Assembly: GCA_023053575.1 (NCBI GenBank)
Contig: JAKZAP010000058.1
Location: forward strand, 62,001-126,000
Origin: Branchinecta lynchi
Lineage: Eukaryota > Arthropoda > Branchiopoda > Anostraca > Branchinectidae
Direction: 5' to 3'
Length of the DNA stretch: 64,000 nt
Shown here: in pieces, positions 20,794 to 31,380 of the stretch
Position numbering within the stretch: position 1 is the first letter of the stretch
How the letters are laid out: the number at the start of each line of letters is the position of its first letter
Notes under the pieces: model-generated
What the model was told of the DNA's origin: nothing
Databases searched by the model: none
Seen by the model: the letters and a program-made list of their open reading frames with translations, nothing else
Program-made: the position numbers and the translations under genes

Positions 20794-21987
20794 TTACGTG
20801 TTGAACGGCAACTCTACGTCCACAACAATATTTTCAGCCTGCTGCTGCTGGACACGATGCTCTTCAACACGACTATAAACTGTTTGGATACTGTCTTCTA
20901 CAACCTCAGGATCCTCTACATCGCTCACTGATACACATTCATCCGCCTTGTCCATATCGACAAAAACTGGGGACGCCGTCCTCTCTACACCATCACCATC
21001 GACTGAGCAGACACTGGTGTCCAAGTCCTGCGCCTCTGGAAGTGCATGCGCCACTGCATGCTCTGACACTGCACTACGCGTTTCAAATACTAGCCCACAA
21101 ACGTGGCATTCGAGTTCAATATCGGGTATCTAAAAAATTCCCTGGAAAGCAGGAATAGTCCCTGATGGTGTGGTTGGGTTGCTGGAGGGGTGACTGGGTT
21201 TGAAGAGATGGGTCAAGCTTCGTCCTTCAAAGGGTGGGGGTTCTTGTTCAGTCGGGAGCGCCGGACGAGCTTCCGCCACATAGGATCTAATCGTCTTAAA
21301 GGGATAAGTCGACGCTGTTTTCTGCTGTCTGCTCGTTCCTCTAGACAGGATGGCACGTGGGCTTAACTGGTTTGAGGGTCGACCGGGTTTGTAGAAATTG
21401 GTCAAGCTTTTCCTTTTACGGGTTGGGGGTACCGGCTCAGTTGGGAGCGTGTTAATTTGGATGACCGGGTCTGAATGAGATCCGACCGGATCAAAACTGA
21501 CCAGGTCAGTTCCTGCCTTGGAAGCTGACCTCCTACCAATATATGTCCTAACCATATAAGGATACGCTGAGGTAGGCTGACTGCTAGTTCTTTTAGGCTG
21601 GATAGCACCTGGTATTGGGTTTACCGAGGGCCGATTGGTGATTTTTCGCCCTTTACGGGATGGGGGTTCCAGTATAGTTGAGGGCGCGGGAGTTTGGATG
21701 ACCCGGTTTAAATGAGATTCGACCACATTAACCAAGTCGGCACCACCAATGGAAGTTGTCATATCTTGCCGCCCAACTGTCTGGGTCCTAACCAATATGT
21801 GATACGGTGAAGCTGTTTTCTGCTGACTGTTCTTTTGTTCACGCTTGATCGTAGGGTCATCCAGATCAAGGCGAATGCAAAGTTTTGGTGTCGCTTGCAC
21901 TTCTGCTCCCTTACCCTGTGCGTGTTCTCCCTTACCCTGTGCGTGTTCTCCCTTTGATGTCTCGGTATCGACCAAGTCCACTTCCAT
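20794..21987 (-). pseudogene. Repeat-containing C2H2 zinc-finger protein, interrupted by one TAG
   Basis: A minus-strand ATG at 21987 opens a 285-codon frame ending GIF-TAG. The same frame continues after the stop with CHVCGLVFETRSAVSEHAVAH, a C2H2 finger (C-x2-C-x12-H-x4-H), and an acidic tail to 20794. The first part has three diverged 75-85-residue repeats, each with a YPY/PYH...VRT start, a PTEPxPPxRKxxSLTxxxKP middle and a proline-rich end, plus a short KGEHAQGKGEHAQGKG tandem. I do not recognise the family. The zinc finger and lone, intron-free arrangement suggest an ORF1/gag-like protein of a retroelement, but no RT follows on this strand. Confidence 0.5.
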
Positions 21988-22041
21988 GGTGGCGGCGGGG
22001 CTGGATGAAGGAATGGGCCCGCTCTCTCTTCCATCAGACCT

Positions 22042-22712
22042 GGAGTGAACAAACCATTAAAACCTTTATTTCTCGAAAATCATACGACTCCCAATGGCGT
22101 CTAATATCCAATGCCAAGTAACTCTACGCTCGATGCTCGCACCTTATAATAAAGAAGGGGCCATTCAAAATGTTAAGGCATTCAAAAAAGTTGGGTAGTA
22201 AAGTAAAGTAACGAATTTATTTCAAAAAACCATTATCATGGCAATGCCAAATTTGGGTGATACGGCAAGTATAATGCACATTTATATACAATTAATCATC
22301 AATTCGTCATCACAGACCTATTATAGTATACAAATACCTTTGAACTTGGTAGTGATATAAAGCCTGGGTACTTCCTGTTGGGTAATAGCAACCCACATTC
22401 GAGATGTCGTAATACCGGTAATACTACTGTCACAACTTCATGCGGACTCGTATATCTGAGAATGTGCGGAAAAACGAGCCTGTGATCTAATCCACGATGT
22501 TTTCTAGCCTAAACCTGAAAACCCTTCACAAAATACGGCTAAAATAAACCTTAACTGACCCAGCAGGCCTTGTAGCAGCATCAAATATGATTCGCAATCA
22601 GCTTGAGCTGTAGGAACAAAATATCGAGAGCGGACGATATAGAATCTAAAAGAGGTGGTCAAACTTAAACGTTTACTTATTTTGAGTAAACGTTGCGCAC
22701 GCTCATCACATA
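22042..22712. other. Unassigned DNA with a LINE 3' end in minus orientation
   Basis: At 22195-22262 the reverse complement has a GGCATTGCCATGATAATGG hairpin, a poly-A-signal-like AAATAAA and a (TTTAC)n tail. This is the pattern of LINE 3' ends elsewhere in the window. The remainder holds no frame I trust. Confidence 0.4.
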
Positions 22713-23697
22713 TTGACAAAAATGATGAAACAGGCTACCCGCGACAAGTCTGCTATACATATATGTTCTATAGATATAGCTGGCGCTTTTGACAATACAA
22801 CGCACTCTCAGGCCCTATTTCCTCTCTTTACTTCTGGCGTGAATTTGTCTGTTGTCTATCTGTTAAAATTTTGGTATGGTCATTCTTCAGTAAGTTTCAA
22901 ATGGCAAGGTAGCTTGTCAGAGATTATTCCTGTCCGAACTGGTGTTCGTCAAGGGGGAGTCTTATCTCCCTACATCTTCAAATCGGCCATGTCTTCTTGT
23001 CTCGATTCTTTGCATCCTGCTTACTTTTATAAAGAACATGCCTTCAGCTACATAGCCTATGCGGACGACTTGCTCTTAGTAAGCCGTAGCCGATCCACAT
23101 TCACAGAAAATGTAAGTAAGCTGTCGTCGGAACTTCTCAAAATTGGCCTTGAAGTTAACCTGTCAAAATGTGAGTACGTGCATTTCAACCCTTCGTCAAA
23201 TGGTTCTTACGTATCCAAAGCTTATATCTCTCTTGGATCGTTCATCGTCAAATCAACAAACTCTCTACGGTGGTTCAGCATAACATTCAAATCTTAATTG
23301 TCAAATTTTGCTCTTCGGTTGTTCAAGAAGTGTCTAGATTAATCCGTACCACCTATGCCTATGGCGCATCGTCCCCAACCGGGGGAGCTATAACCGTAAA
23401 GCTTTGGGAAATATGTACAGCACCTTCTGCGCTCCTTCTATACTATTGCGTTCTGGCATCACTCATGTTCTGCGAAAGGAGATTAAAAAGATGAGATCAT
23501 GTTATTTAAATATGCAAAGCACCTGCTCCACTTGTCGAAATTATGTCATAACCATACATTGACGGAGAAGTTCAAAATTCGAGATGCAAGTGCTACCCTT
23601 TTGGATCTTTCCTCATCGCTTTCAAAAATCATGGACGACGGGGCCGAACCAGCACACGACGTCGTCCACTGTTTCCAGACCGAAGATTAAAAATTAA
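22713..23697 (+). pseudogene. 5'-truncated LINE reverse transcriptase fragment
   Basis: The frame starts inside the RT: CSIDIAGAFDNTTHSQALF (motif A), TGVRQGGVLSPYIF (motif B), YIAYADDLLLVSR (motif C with YADD), then LEVNLSKCEYVHF and SLRWFSITFKS. Near 23270 the frame shifts. The C-terminal thumb/tail continues as YGASSPTGGA and, from about 23499, MLFKYAKHLLHL. This matches the order in the longer relative at 53867-56074 (YYKYAKFLLGVP). The upstream RT fingers and endonuclease are missing. It is an inactive 5'-truncated insertion. Confidence 0.9.
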
Positions 23698-23803
23698 GTG
23701 TCTTTTTATGTATTTGTTTGTGTTTTGTTTACTTTCTTCATTTACTCCGCCTTTCCAAAATGGCGGGTCATAAATAAATTACTTACTTACTTACTGAGTT
23801 CGT
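23698..23803 (+). other. LINE 3' UTR with hairpin and (ACTT)n tail
   Basis: TACTCCGCC, a short loop, GGCGGGTCATAAATAAAT and then (TACT)n form a 3' hairpin, a poly-A-like signal and a microsatellite. The same design is at 56145-56200, 46650-46700 and (inverted) 13920-13990. 3' stem-loops of this kind are recognised by the RT of stringent LINEs. Confidence 0.65.
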
Positions 23804-24229
23804 TCCGTATTTTTTTTTTTGCAATTTTGTCTTTTATTCGTATTGTTCGTGAGTATTTTTGTTTTTCAATGTGTACCCGTCTATTGCGATTTAAAAAAAA
23901 ACGGACTGATTGACTGAAGATCCATGCTCCCCCCCCCCCTTCAGCTGAGAGAAATAAAAAATATCCGCACCTATCTCCGGAGTCTCCACTCGTTTCCTTC
24001 TCAACAAAGCATGTGCGGTAGTGGCTGAATCTATCCTGGAACCCAAGCAGTCGGAAGCATTTTTTTCAGCTCAGTATTTTCTTCGACACTCCAGCAACAT
24101 CGAAGAAACCGTCAACGCAAGCTTTATGGGTTTTTACAGAGCCAAGAAGTTTCTGACCGCAAAAGCAAACACCGTCTTGACCACTATGGCTCCACGTCGA
24201 CGTGTCCTTTGCTGAGGGTAAAGGTGTTC
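23804..24229. other. Unassigned DNA
   Basis: Contains T and C runs. A plus-strand frame at 24021-24215 (MAESILEPKQSEAFFSAQYF) has mixed composition but no match I know, so I do not call it as a gene. Confidence 0.25.
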
Positions 24230-24803
24230 CAGCGATTTCAATCCATGGTGTGGTGATTCCACCGGATGGTGCGGTCGGTCGGGAGGGGCTCCGGTATCTC
24301 GGTGGGGCTTCCGGTCTTACGGAGTTCTCCGTGGTTACTCCTCGGTCTACAGTCTCGAATTTGGTGCTGATTCACTTGCTTGCTCGAACACGCACCAAAG
24401 CTCGTGTCGGGTTCTGCCAATGTTTCAAGACCGGTTTGCGGCATTTTTCACAGGTATACCGACAGTTCCGGGTCCAGTGATTGCGGCGGCCTCGCCGACC
24501 GAACGGCTTATTGCAGTACTTGCAGGGTAGGCGAGTACCGGGTGTGGAGCTTGTTTTCCTTGTTTTTACGGTAGTATTTGGTGATTTTCCTACTGTATCG
24601 CTGTTATTCCCTCGCGGTTTATTCCCACGCGCTAGTTCCCACTGCCCAGCAGGGGCCTCAGATGGGTTGTCGTCTTCTGACATTGGGACAAGCGTTTTTC
24701 GCGGAGATGTTTCAACCGTTTTGGTGGTTTTATCTCGAAGTGTTCCGGAATGTTCAGCAGCGCCTGACGGCAACCCGTCTAAGTTGTCACCTTGGTTGAT
24801 CAT
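24230..24803 (-). pseudogene. Second ORF with paired zinc-finger motif, overlapping the first by ATGA
   Basis: A true ATG at 24803 overlaps the stop of the preceding ORF (ATGA). The 143-codon frame is hydrophilic and Ser/Thr/Lys-rich, then has CKYCNKPFGRRGRRNHWTRNC followed by YTCEKCRKPVLKHW. This is a tandem of C-x2-C fingers resembling C2H2/CCHC modules of retroelement proteins. The C-terminus seems to continue in another frame with RPRSNHGELRKTGSPTEIPE to about 24238. No RT or endonuclease follows. It might be the start of ORF2 of a truncated element, or the 3' half of one frameshifted ORF1. Confidence 0.4.
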
Positions 24804-25531
24804 TCGTAAGTTTCTTGGTAAATCTTCCGATTTTCGTCCTCTGCCACCCCGCCCGCGCCAGCCACATCGTCCGCGCCAAGCATCTTTAACACTTTTTGGA
24901 CCCGGTTTAGCACTTCACAGTATGGGCAATAGATGTGATTAGCTGCTGCAGAGTCCGCGTTCTTATTAATCTTCGGTGAAGAGGGCGGAATTCCGCTGCA
25001 GTTGAAAGCGGAAACATTACGCAGTACGATGCGCGGGACACCAGCCAGCTTAGCGTCGATGGCTTTCAGCTGATGAAACACCGAGTCGTCCCAGCAATAG
25101 GAAGAGCGCGCGGTTTTACGTGAAACATTCGGAGTTTCGCTTGAAGCTGGTGCAACGTTTGGCCCGACATCCAGAAGTTTCTTCAATGTTCTTTGACTAC
25201 CGCCGCTTTCTCGTCTTATCTTTTTGCTAGGATGGCCAATTACCGACGCATCGAGCCTATCGGTTGCTTGGTCTTTAGGGGACATCTCCACCCCTTTAAC
25301 CCACCTCCGCTTTTTGCAACTCTTTTCCTCTGGAAACCTTGGCAAAATGTCAGGTTTAGTCTGGCTCAAAATGTTGTGGGATTCAGTAGGAATCGGCTGA
25401 ACGTGACTTTCCTCTTCTTTCCCTCTATACTTGCGGCCCTTTCCGCTGCCTTGGAAGGAAATGGGTCTTTTGCTCTTAGGAATCGGTGTACTACGAGGCA
25501 TTCTTTCGAAGCCAGCGGGTGACCTACACAT
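24800..25531 (-). CDS. ORF1-like basic protein, unrecognised
   Basis: A minus-strand ATG at 25531 opens 243 codons: a basic region (PKSKRPISFQGSGKGRKYRG), a lysine-rich middle, a possible helix DDSVFHQLKAIDAKLAGVP, and a CPYCEVLNRVQKVLKMLG motif near the end. It stops at TGA 24802-24800, within the ATG of the next frame. Single-exon structure, basic composition and Cys pairs suggest a LINE ORF1, but I cannot assign a family. Plus-strand frames here are shadows. Confidence 0.4.
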   Translation of the reverse strand: MCRSPAGFERMPRSTPIPKSKRPISFQGSGKGRKYRGKEEESHVQPIPTESHNILSQTKPDILPRFPEEKSCKKRRWVKGVEMSPKDQATDRLDASVIGHPSKKIRRESGGSQRTLKKLLDVGPNVAPASSETPNVSRKTARSSYCWDDSVFHQLKAIDAKLAGVPRIVLRNVSAFNCSGIPPSSPKINKNADSAAANHIYCPYCEVLNRVQKVLKMLGADDVAGAGGVAEDENRKIYQETYE

Positions 25532-25539
25532 CTTGAATC

Positions 25540-25850
25540 CCGCTTTCCCGTCCTATGGAGGTACCTGGCTTTCCGAAGAACTGAATCTGTCCTTCGAACT
25601 TTCTATAACGGAAGTATACTGAAGACTCTATCTCGGCCTTCCACGGCGTCCCCCTTTGCGCTTCTGTTTAGACTTGGGCCCTGGTTTTCGCTGTGTTGGT
25701 ATTTCACTGATACTGTCAAATTCATCTGAGGAATCAACTAGACCTACGTTGCCCGGGCAACGTGAAGTGTTGCGGCAACCTTTGTCCGGCTTCGCCGGCT
25801 AAAGTGTTGCGAGAGCAACACTTTGGTTTTGTTTCTTCGCTGTCGGTTAA
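25540..25850. other. Unassigned DNA with short palindromes
   Basis: GTTGCCCGGGCAAC, CCGGCTTCGCCGG and GTGTTGCGAGAGCAACAC are three compact perfect or near-perfect hairpins within 80 bases (about 25748-25825). They have the look of stem-loops in a structured RNA or a small foldback repeat. No partner copy is seen. Confidence 0.35.
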
Positions 25851-27135
25851 ATGCTGAAATTGTCAACTTATCGAAGCTTTTAAAACGGTATGTTCTAAAA
25901 AGAAGAATCACATAATCAAAAGCTGTTCTTTAGCGTTGTAAAACCAACAACAAAACAATATCGGAAGAAGGCTATCCGTAACGTTTCAGGATTAAAATAC
26001 CATAGATGACACTATTAATTATTACAAAATTATTGATTGATTGACATCAAATTCACCGGAAACAAATAACGGATACACCAGCTATCAAAAGTTGCAAACC
26101 CCTCATCGCTGAAGATGATTATAGCATAAAAGCCGATTACTACTTACAAGTCCCATGCATGTCTTACAATTGGGAACAAATTGTTCTTACCATCGAATAC
26201 ACCTGAGACAAATAACAGGTATACCAACTAGCAAAAGCTGCAAACTCCTCGTTGCCGAAGATGATTATGAGCTAACAGTCGACTGTTGCTTTCAGTCGAC
26301 TGTTGCTCACATGTCCCTTACATGTCTCACAACTGGTATCGGTTTCAGTGTGTACCTTACTCCTGAAGTTTTCAACCCCTTGAAACTTTGAAACTGGTTT
26401 ATCTCATGAAGGATTTTTGTTCAAAAAATGGATCGCATATATTTTGATCAGCTCTTCAAGGGCTATCGATTGCCCTAACCACAACAAAAGCATATCGGAA
26501 AAAGGGACTAAATTGACTTTGCAGTCAGTTAAACTTTATCCTTTTCAATCGTAGACATCGTGACGATGAAAACTTGGAATAATATCCTATATAATCTAGT
26601 TGGTATTATAAAGCTATCCGTAACTTTTTAGGATTAAAATACCATAGATGACACTATTAATTATTACGAAACTACCTTGTTTTACATTACAGTATCGTTT
26701 GTACCCGTTGCGTTAACAGTAAATCCTAGGTTACAGCGATAGACCAACGATACAAACTTTCTTACCGTCAGATTTATATAAATCGAATACAATGTGCAAC
26801 AATTTGCACAAATTTCTAGCCCCTCGTGCACCGATTCTACTGACAAGTCCCTTTCCCGTGATAAACATCAAGTTCACCGGATAAAAATAAGGGGTACACC
26901 GACAAGCAAAAGTTGCAAACCCCTCATCGCTGAAGATTTGTGTAGCATAACAGCCAATTATTACTTACAAGTCCCTTGCATGTTTTACATTTGGGAACCA
27001 AATTGTTCATCAAATGACAGGTACGCCAACTAGCGAGAGCTTCAAACCCCTCATTGCCGAAGATGATTATGAGCTAACAGTCGCCTGTCGCGTACAAGTC
27101 CCCTAAATGTCTCACAACTGGTATCGCCTATTTTT
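25851..27135. repeat. Family C AT-rich repeat tract, left part
   Basis: Units share ACCATAGATGACACTATTAA (at about 25998 and 26640; also 29587 and 30127), CAAACTTTCTTACCGTCAGA, and a doubled subunit with GCAAACCCCTCATCGCTGAA and ACTTACAAGTCCC. Units are 540-750 bases and differ by internal deletions. There is no coding capacity. The tract continues at 29329 after the family A insertion. Confidence 0.7.
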
Positions 27136-29328
27136 ATGGCACTTGCCCTTCGGCCAAGTGCCATATAGCGATCGCAATTTCTGTCCGTCCGTCGGTCTGT
27201 CGGTCTGTCGGTCTGTCCAGGTTTTGCTAGTTCGGGCACTTCCAGATAAGCTAGGACGATAAAACTTGGCAGGCATATCAGGGACCCCAAATGATTAAGT
27301 TGGAAATAGTCACTTCCCCGATCCGAGCACCGTGGGGGGAGTGGAGGGAGGGGGAATCCGGAATCTTGAGGTATTTTTAACTTTTGAACGGGTGATCGGA
27401 TCTCGATGAAACTTGATATTTGGAACGACCTTATGCCTCAGACGACCCACTTAAAATCCGGACCGGATCCGGTGACTTTTGGGGGGAGCTGGAGGCGGCA
27501 ACCGGAAATCTTGGGAAACGCTATGAGTGGAGGGATCGAGATGAAACTTGGTGGGAAGACACCTAGCAAACGCTAGATACGTCATTGACATAACCGAGCC
27601 GATTCGGGCACTGTGGGGGGAGTGGAGGGAGGGGGAATCCGGAATCTTGAGGTATTTATAACTTTTGAACGGGTGATCGGATCTCGATGGAACTTGATAT
27701 TTGGAAAGACCTCATGCCTCAGACGACCTACTTAAAATCCGGACCGGATCCGGTGACTTTTGGGGGGAGCTGGAGGGGGCAACCGGAAATCTTGGGAAAC
27801 GCTATGAGTGGAGGGATCGAGATGAAACTTGGTGGGAAGACACCTAGCAAACACTAGATACATCATTGACATAACCGAGCCGATTCGAGCACTGTGGGGG
27901 GAGTGGAGGGAGGGGGAATCCGGAATCTTGAGGTATTTATAACTTTTGAACGGGTGATCGGATCTCGATGGAACTTGATATTTGGAAAGACCTCATGCCT
28001 CAGACGACCTACTTAAAATCCGGACCGGATCCGGTGACTTTTGGGGGGAGCTGGGGGGGGCAACCGGAAATCTTGGGAAACGCTATGAGTGGAGGGATCG
28101 AGATGAAACTTGGTGGGAAGACACCTAGCAAACACTAGATACATCATTGACATAACCGAGCCGATTCGGGTACTGTGGGGGGAGTAGAGGGAGGGGGAAT
28201 CCGGAATCTTGAGGTATTTATAACTTTTGAACGGGTGATCGGATCTCGATGGAACTTGGTACTTGGAAAGACCTCATACCTCAGACAACCACTTAAAATC
28301 TGGACCGGATCCGGTGACTTTTGGGGGGAGCTGGATGGGGCAACCGGAAATCTTGGGAAACGCTATGAGTGGAGGGATCGAGATGAAACTTGGTGGGAAG
28401 ACACCTAGCAAACACTAGATACATCATTGACATGACCGAGCCGATTCGGGCACTGTGGGGGGAGTGGAGGGAGGGGGGATCTGGAATCTTGAGGTATTTA
28501 TAACTTTTGAACGGGTGACCGGATCTCGATGAAACTTGATATTTGGAACGGCCTCATGCCTCAGACGACCCACTTAAAATACGGACCGGATCCGGTGACT
28601 TTTGGGGGGAGCTGGAGGGGGCAACCGGAAATCTTGGGAAACGCTATGAGTGGAGGGATCGAGATGAAACTTGGTGTGAAGACACCTAGCAAACACTAGA
28701 TACATCATTGACATAACCGAGCCAGTTCGGGCACTGTGGGGGGAGTGGAGGGAGGGGGAATCCGGAATCTTGAGGTATTTATAACTTTTGAACGGGTGAT
28801 CGGATCTCGATGGAACTTGATATTTGGAAAGGCCTCACACCTCAGACGACCCACTTAAAATCTGTACCGGATCCGGTGACTTTTGGGGGAGCTGGATGGG
28901 GCAACCGGAAATCTTGGGAAACGCTACGAGTGGAGGTATCGAGATGAAACTTGGTGGGAAGACACCTAGCAAACACTAGATACATCATTGACGTGACCGA
29001 GCCGATTCGGGCACTGTCGGGGGAGTGGAGGGAGGGGGAATCCGGAATCTTTAGGTATTTATAACTTTTGAACGGGGGACCGGATCTCGATGAAACTTGA
29101 TATTTGGAAAGACCTCATGCCTCAGACGACCCGCTTAAAATCCGGACCGGATCCGGTGACTTTTGGGGGGAGCTGGAGGGGAGAACCGGAAATATTGGAA
29201 AACGCTATGAGTGGAGGGATCGAGATGAAACTTGGTGGGAAGACACCTAGCAAACACTAGATATATCATTGACATAACCGAGCCGTGCCTACTCGTAACA
29301 AGTGCCATATGAGCTCGTAGCTCTTGTT
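27136..29328 (+). mobile_element. Family A satellite-bearing repeat, copy 3 (reference copy)
   Basis: The element begins after TTTTT with ATGGCACTTG, a short loop and CAAGTGCCAT (10-bp perfect arms), then TATAGCGATCGCAATTTCTG. It carries a tandem array of 281-bp units and ends AACAAGTGCCATATGAG, CTCGTAGCTC and TTGTT, where GAGCT/AGCTC is a second hairpin. It sits inside family C, whose uninterrupted relative at 30630 reads GCCTGTTTTTGGTTTC. The insertion point therefore lies just after the T run and just before GGTTTC. No genes are inside. It is probably a non-autonomous, rolling-circle-type (Helentron-like) element; this assignment is inferred from architecture only. Confidence 0.85.
27300..29280 (+). 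repeat. Seven-unit tandem satellite, period 280-281 bp, dimeric
   Basis: The marker GTGGAGGGAGGGGG recurs at 27341, 27622, 27903, 28184, 28464, 28745 and 29025, a spacing of 280 or 281 bases. Adjacent units differ at only a few percent. Each unit is itself two diverged halves of about 140 bases, both containing ATGAAACTTG, a CCGGACCGG-like block, TGGGGGGAG and CCGGAAATCTTG. This is a higher-order satellite contained in a mobile element. Confidence 0.9.
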
Positions 29329-30720
29329 GGTTTCAGTGTGTGCCTTACTACTGAAGTTGTCAAACCCTTGAAACTTTCAAACTGGTGTATCTCATAAAGA
29401 AATTTTTTTACCAAAAAATGGATGTCATATACTTTGATCAGCTCATCAGCGGCTATCGATTGCCGTCGAAGTTGAACTTTACCCTTTTCAATCGTAGATA
29501 TCGTGACGGATGAAAACTTGGAAAAATATCTTATATAATCTAGATGATATTATAAAGCTATCCGTAACTTTTCAGGATTAAAATACCATAGATGACACTA
29601 TTAATTATTACAAAATTACCTTATTGTTTTACATTACCGTATCGTTTGTACCCGTTGCGTAAACAGTTAATCATAGGTTATAGCGATAGACCATCGATAC
29701 AAACTTTCTTACTGTCATATTTACAGAATTCGAATACAATGTGCACCAATTTTCAAAAATTTCTAGATTCTTCTCCGATTCTTACTTACAAGTCCGTCTC
29801 CCGTGATTGACATCAAATTCACCGGAAACAAATAATGGATATACCAGCTATCAAAAGTTCAAGCCCCTCATCGCTGAAGATGATTATAGCAGAAGCTTTT
29901 ACACGGGATGTTCTAAAAAAATTAATCATATGATCAAAAGTATTCTTCAGCGTTTTCAAAACAACAACAAAATAATATAGGAAGAAGGGACTAAATTAAC
30001 TTTGCAGTCAGTTGTACTTTATCCTTTTCAATCGTAGACATCGTGACGGATGAAAACTTGGAACAATATCTTACATAATCTAGTTGGTAATAGAAAGCTA
30101 TCCGTAACTTTTTAGGATTAAAATACCATAGATGACACTATTAATTATTATAAAACTACCTCATTTCTTTACATTTTCGTTTGTATCCGTTGTGTAAACA
30201 GTTAATCCTCGGTTACATTGATAGACCATCGACACAAACTTTCTTACCGTCAGATTTATAGAAATCGAATACAATGTGCACCCATTTGCAAAAATTCCTA
30301 GCCCCTCGTGAACCGATTCCTACTTACAAGTCCTTCTCCCGTGATCTACATTAAGTTAACCGGAAACAAATATTGGGTACACCAGCTAGCAAAAGTTGCA
30401 AACCCATCATCGCAGAAGATGTTTGTAGCATAACAGCCGATTATTACTTACAAGTCCCTTGCATATCTTACCATTGGGAACCAAATTGTTCTTACCATCG
30501 AATACACCGGAAACAAATAACAGGTATACCAACTAGCAAAAGCTGCAAACCCCTCATTACCGAAGATGATTATGGGCAAACAGTCGACTGTTGCTTAAAA
30601 GTCCCCTATATGTATCATAACTGGTATCGCCTGTTTTTGGTTTCAATGTACCTAGTTGTCAACCCCTTGGAAATTTTTCGTTCGCTACACAACTTCAGAT
30701 AGTCCTCTCTGACATAGGCT
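29329..30720. repeat. Family C AT-rich repeat tract, right part
   Basis: The tract resumes with GGTTTCAGTGTGTGCCTTAC, which continues the interrupted unit, and includes two more copies of the ACCATAGATGACACTATTAA block (29587, 30127). Near 30630 the junction GCCTGTTTTTGGTTTCAATG is intact and shows the pre-insertion state of the family A site. No coding sequence is seen. Confidence 0.7.
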
Positions 30721-30764
30721 ATACAACTCCACTTCACTTCGCAAACCGTAGGCTCTGGCTCGAG

Positions 30765-31380
30765 GACAAATGTATATAACCTCGAAATTGGCTTGAAAAA
30801 AATGTTCAACAATAATTTCTTGGCATCCTAACTGTTAGGTATTTCTTTTTAACAATTTTGAGGCCAGTTTCGAGATTATGTAGGCTACTTCTGACTGATC
30901 TGAGCATGGGTACCTCTTCTGTATCTAGGCTACCTAACAGAAAGATGAATTCTCCTCCGGGAGAGATACTACTCTTCAGAATGTCAGAAGTCCACGTGAG
31001 GTCAGAAATAAAGAAGAGAGCAAAAAAATTGATTCAGGGAAGTTTGATAAGTTTGGTGTCCACCGAAGCTCAGTTGGATTTCAATAGCAGTCTACCCCAG
31101 CCCTTGATTTTGGGATATCCTATTCAAAATGCTCTGATAGAGTATCTTAAACCAAAGACTTGAGATAGACTGGTATAGTACAGTAAACATCATGAAAAGG
31201 CTACTCACCATCCACATTCATCTCCTCTTAGAAATGCTCTTCCAACCATTTGGTGAGATTTGGGCCTTGTGCTACTTCAGTCTCTGCTTATATGTGGCTG
31301 GATAACTCCCCAGACGAGTAACTAGTCTCTCTACATCATAACTTTTTCTACTTTGTCCAACTTGGTTGTTGATTTCCTGA
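30765..31380 (+). repeat. Dispersed 610-bp repeat F, copy 1
   Basis: From TATAACCTCGAAATTGGC to TTGTTGATTTCCTGAATT this matches 38990-39627 in the same orientation, with small indels. Shared phrases include CTACCTAACAGAAAGATGAA and CTCAGTTGGATTTCAATAGC. A 100-codon plus frame inside one copy is not conserved in the other, so I do not treat it as coding. Confidence 0.75.

Noticed and set aside
24202..25522. Several long plus-strand frames (24202-24480, 24481-24942, 25193-25522)
   Set aside because: They are shadows of the minus-strand ORF1-like frames, whose Cys motifs and ATGA overlap make better sense.
27300..29280. CRISPR-like regular array
   Set aside because: The repeats are 281-bp head-to-tail units without unique spacers, within an animal-type repeat element.
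29440..29470. CTGATGA on the minus strand as another hammerhead
   Set aside because: No stem II or GAAA follows at the right distance.
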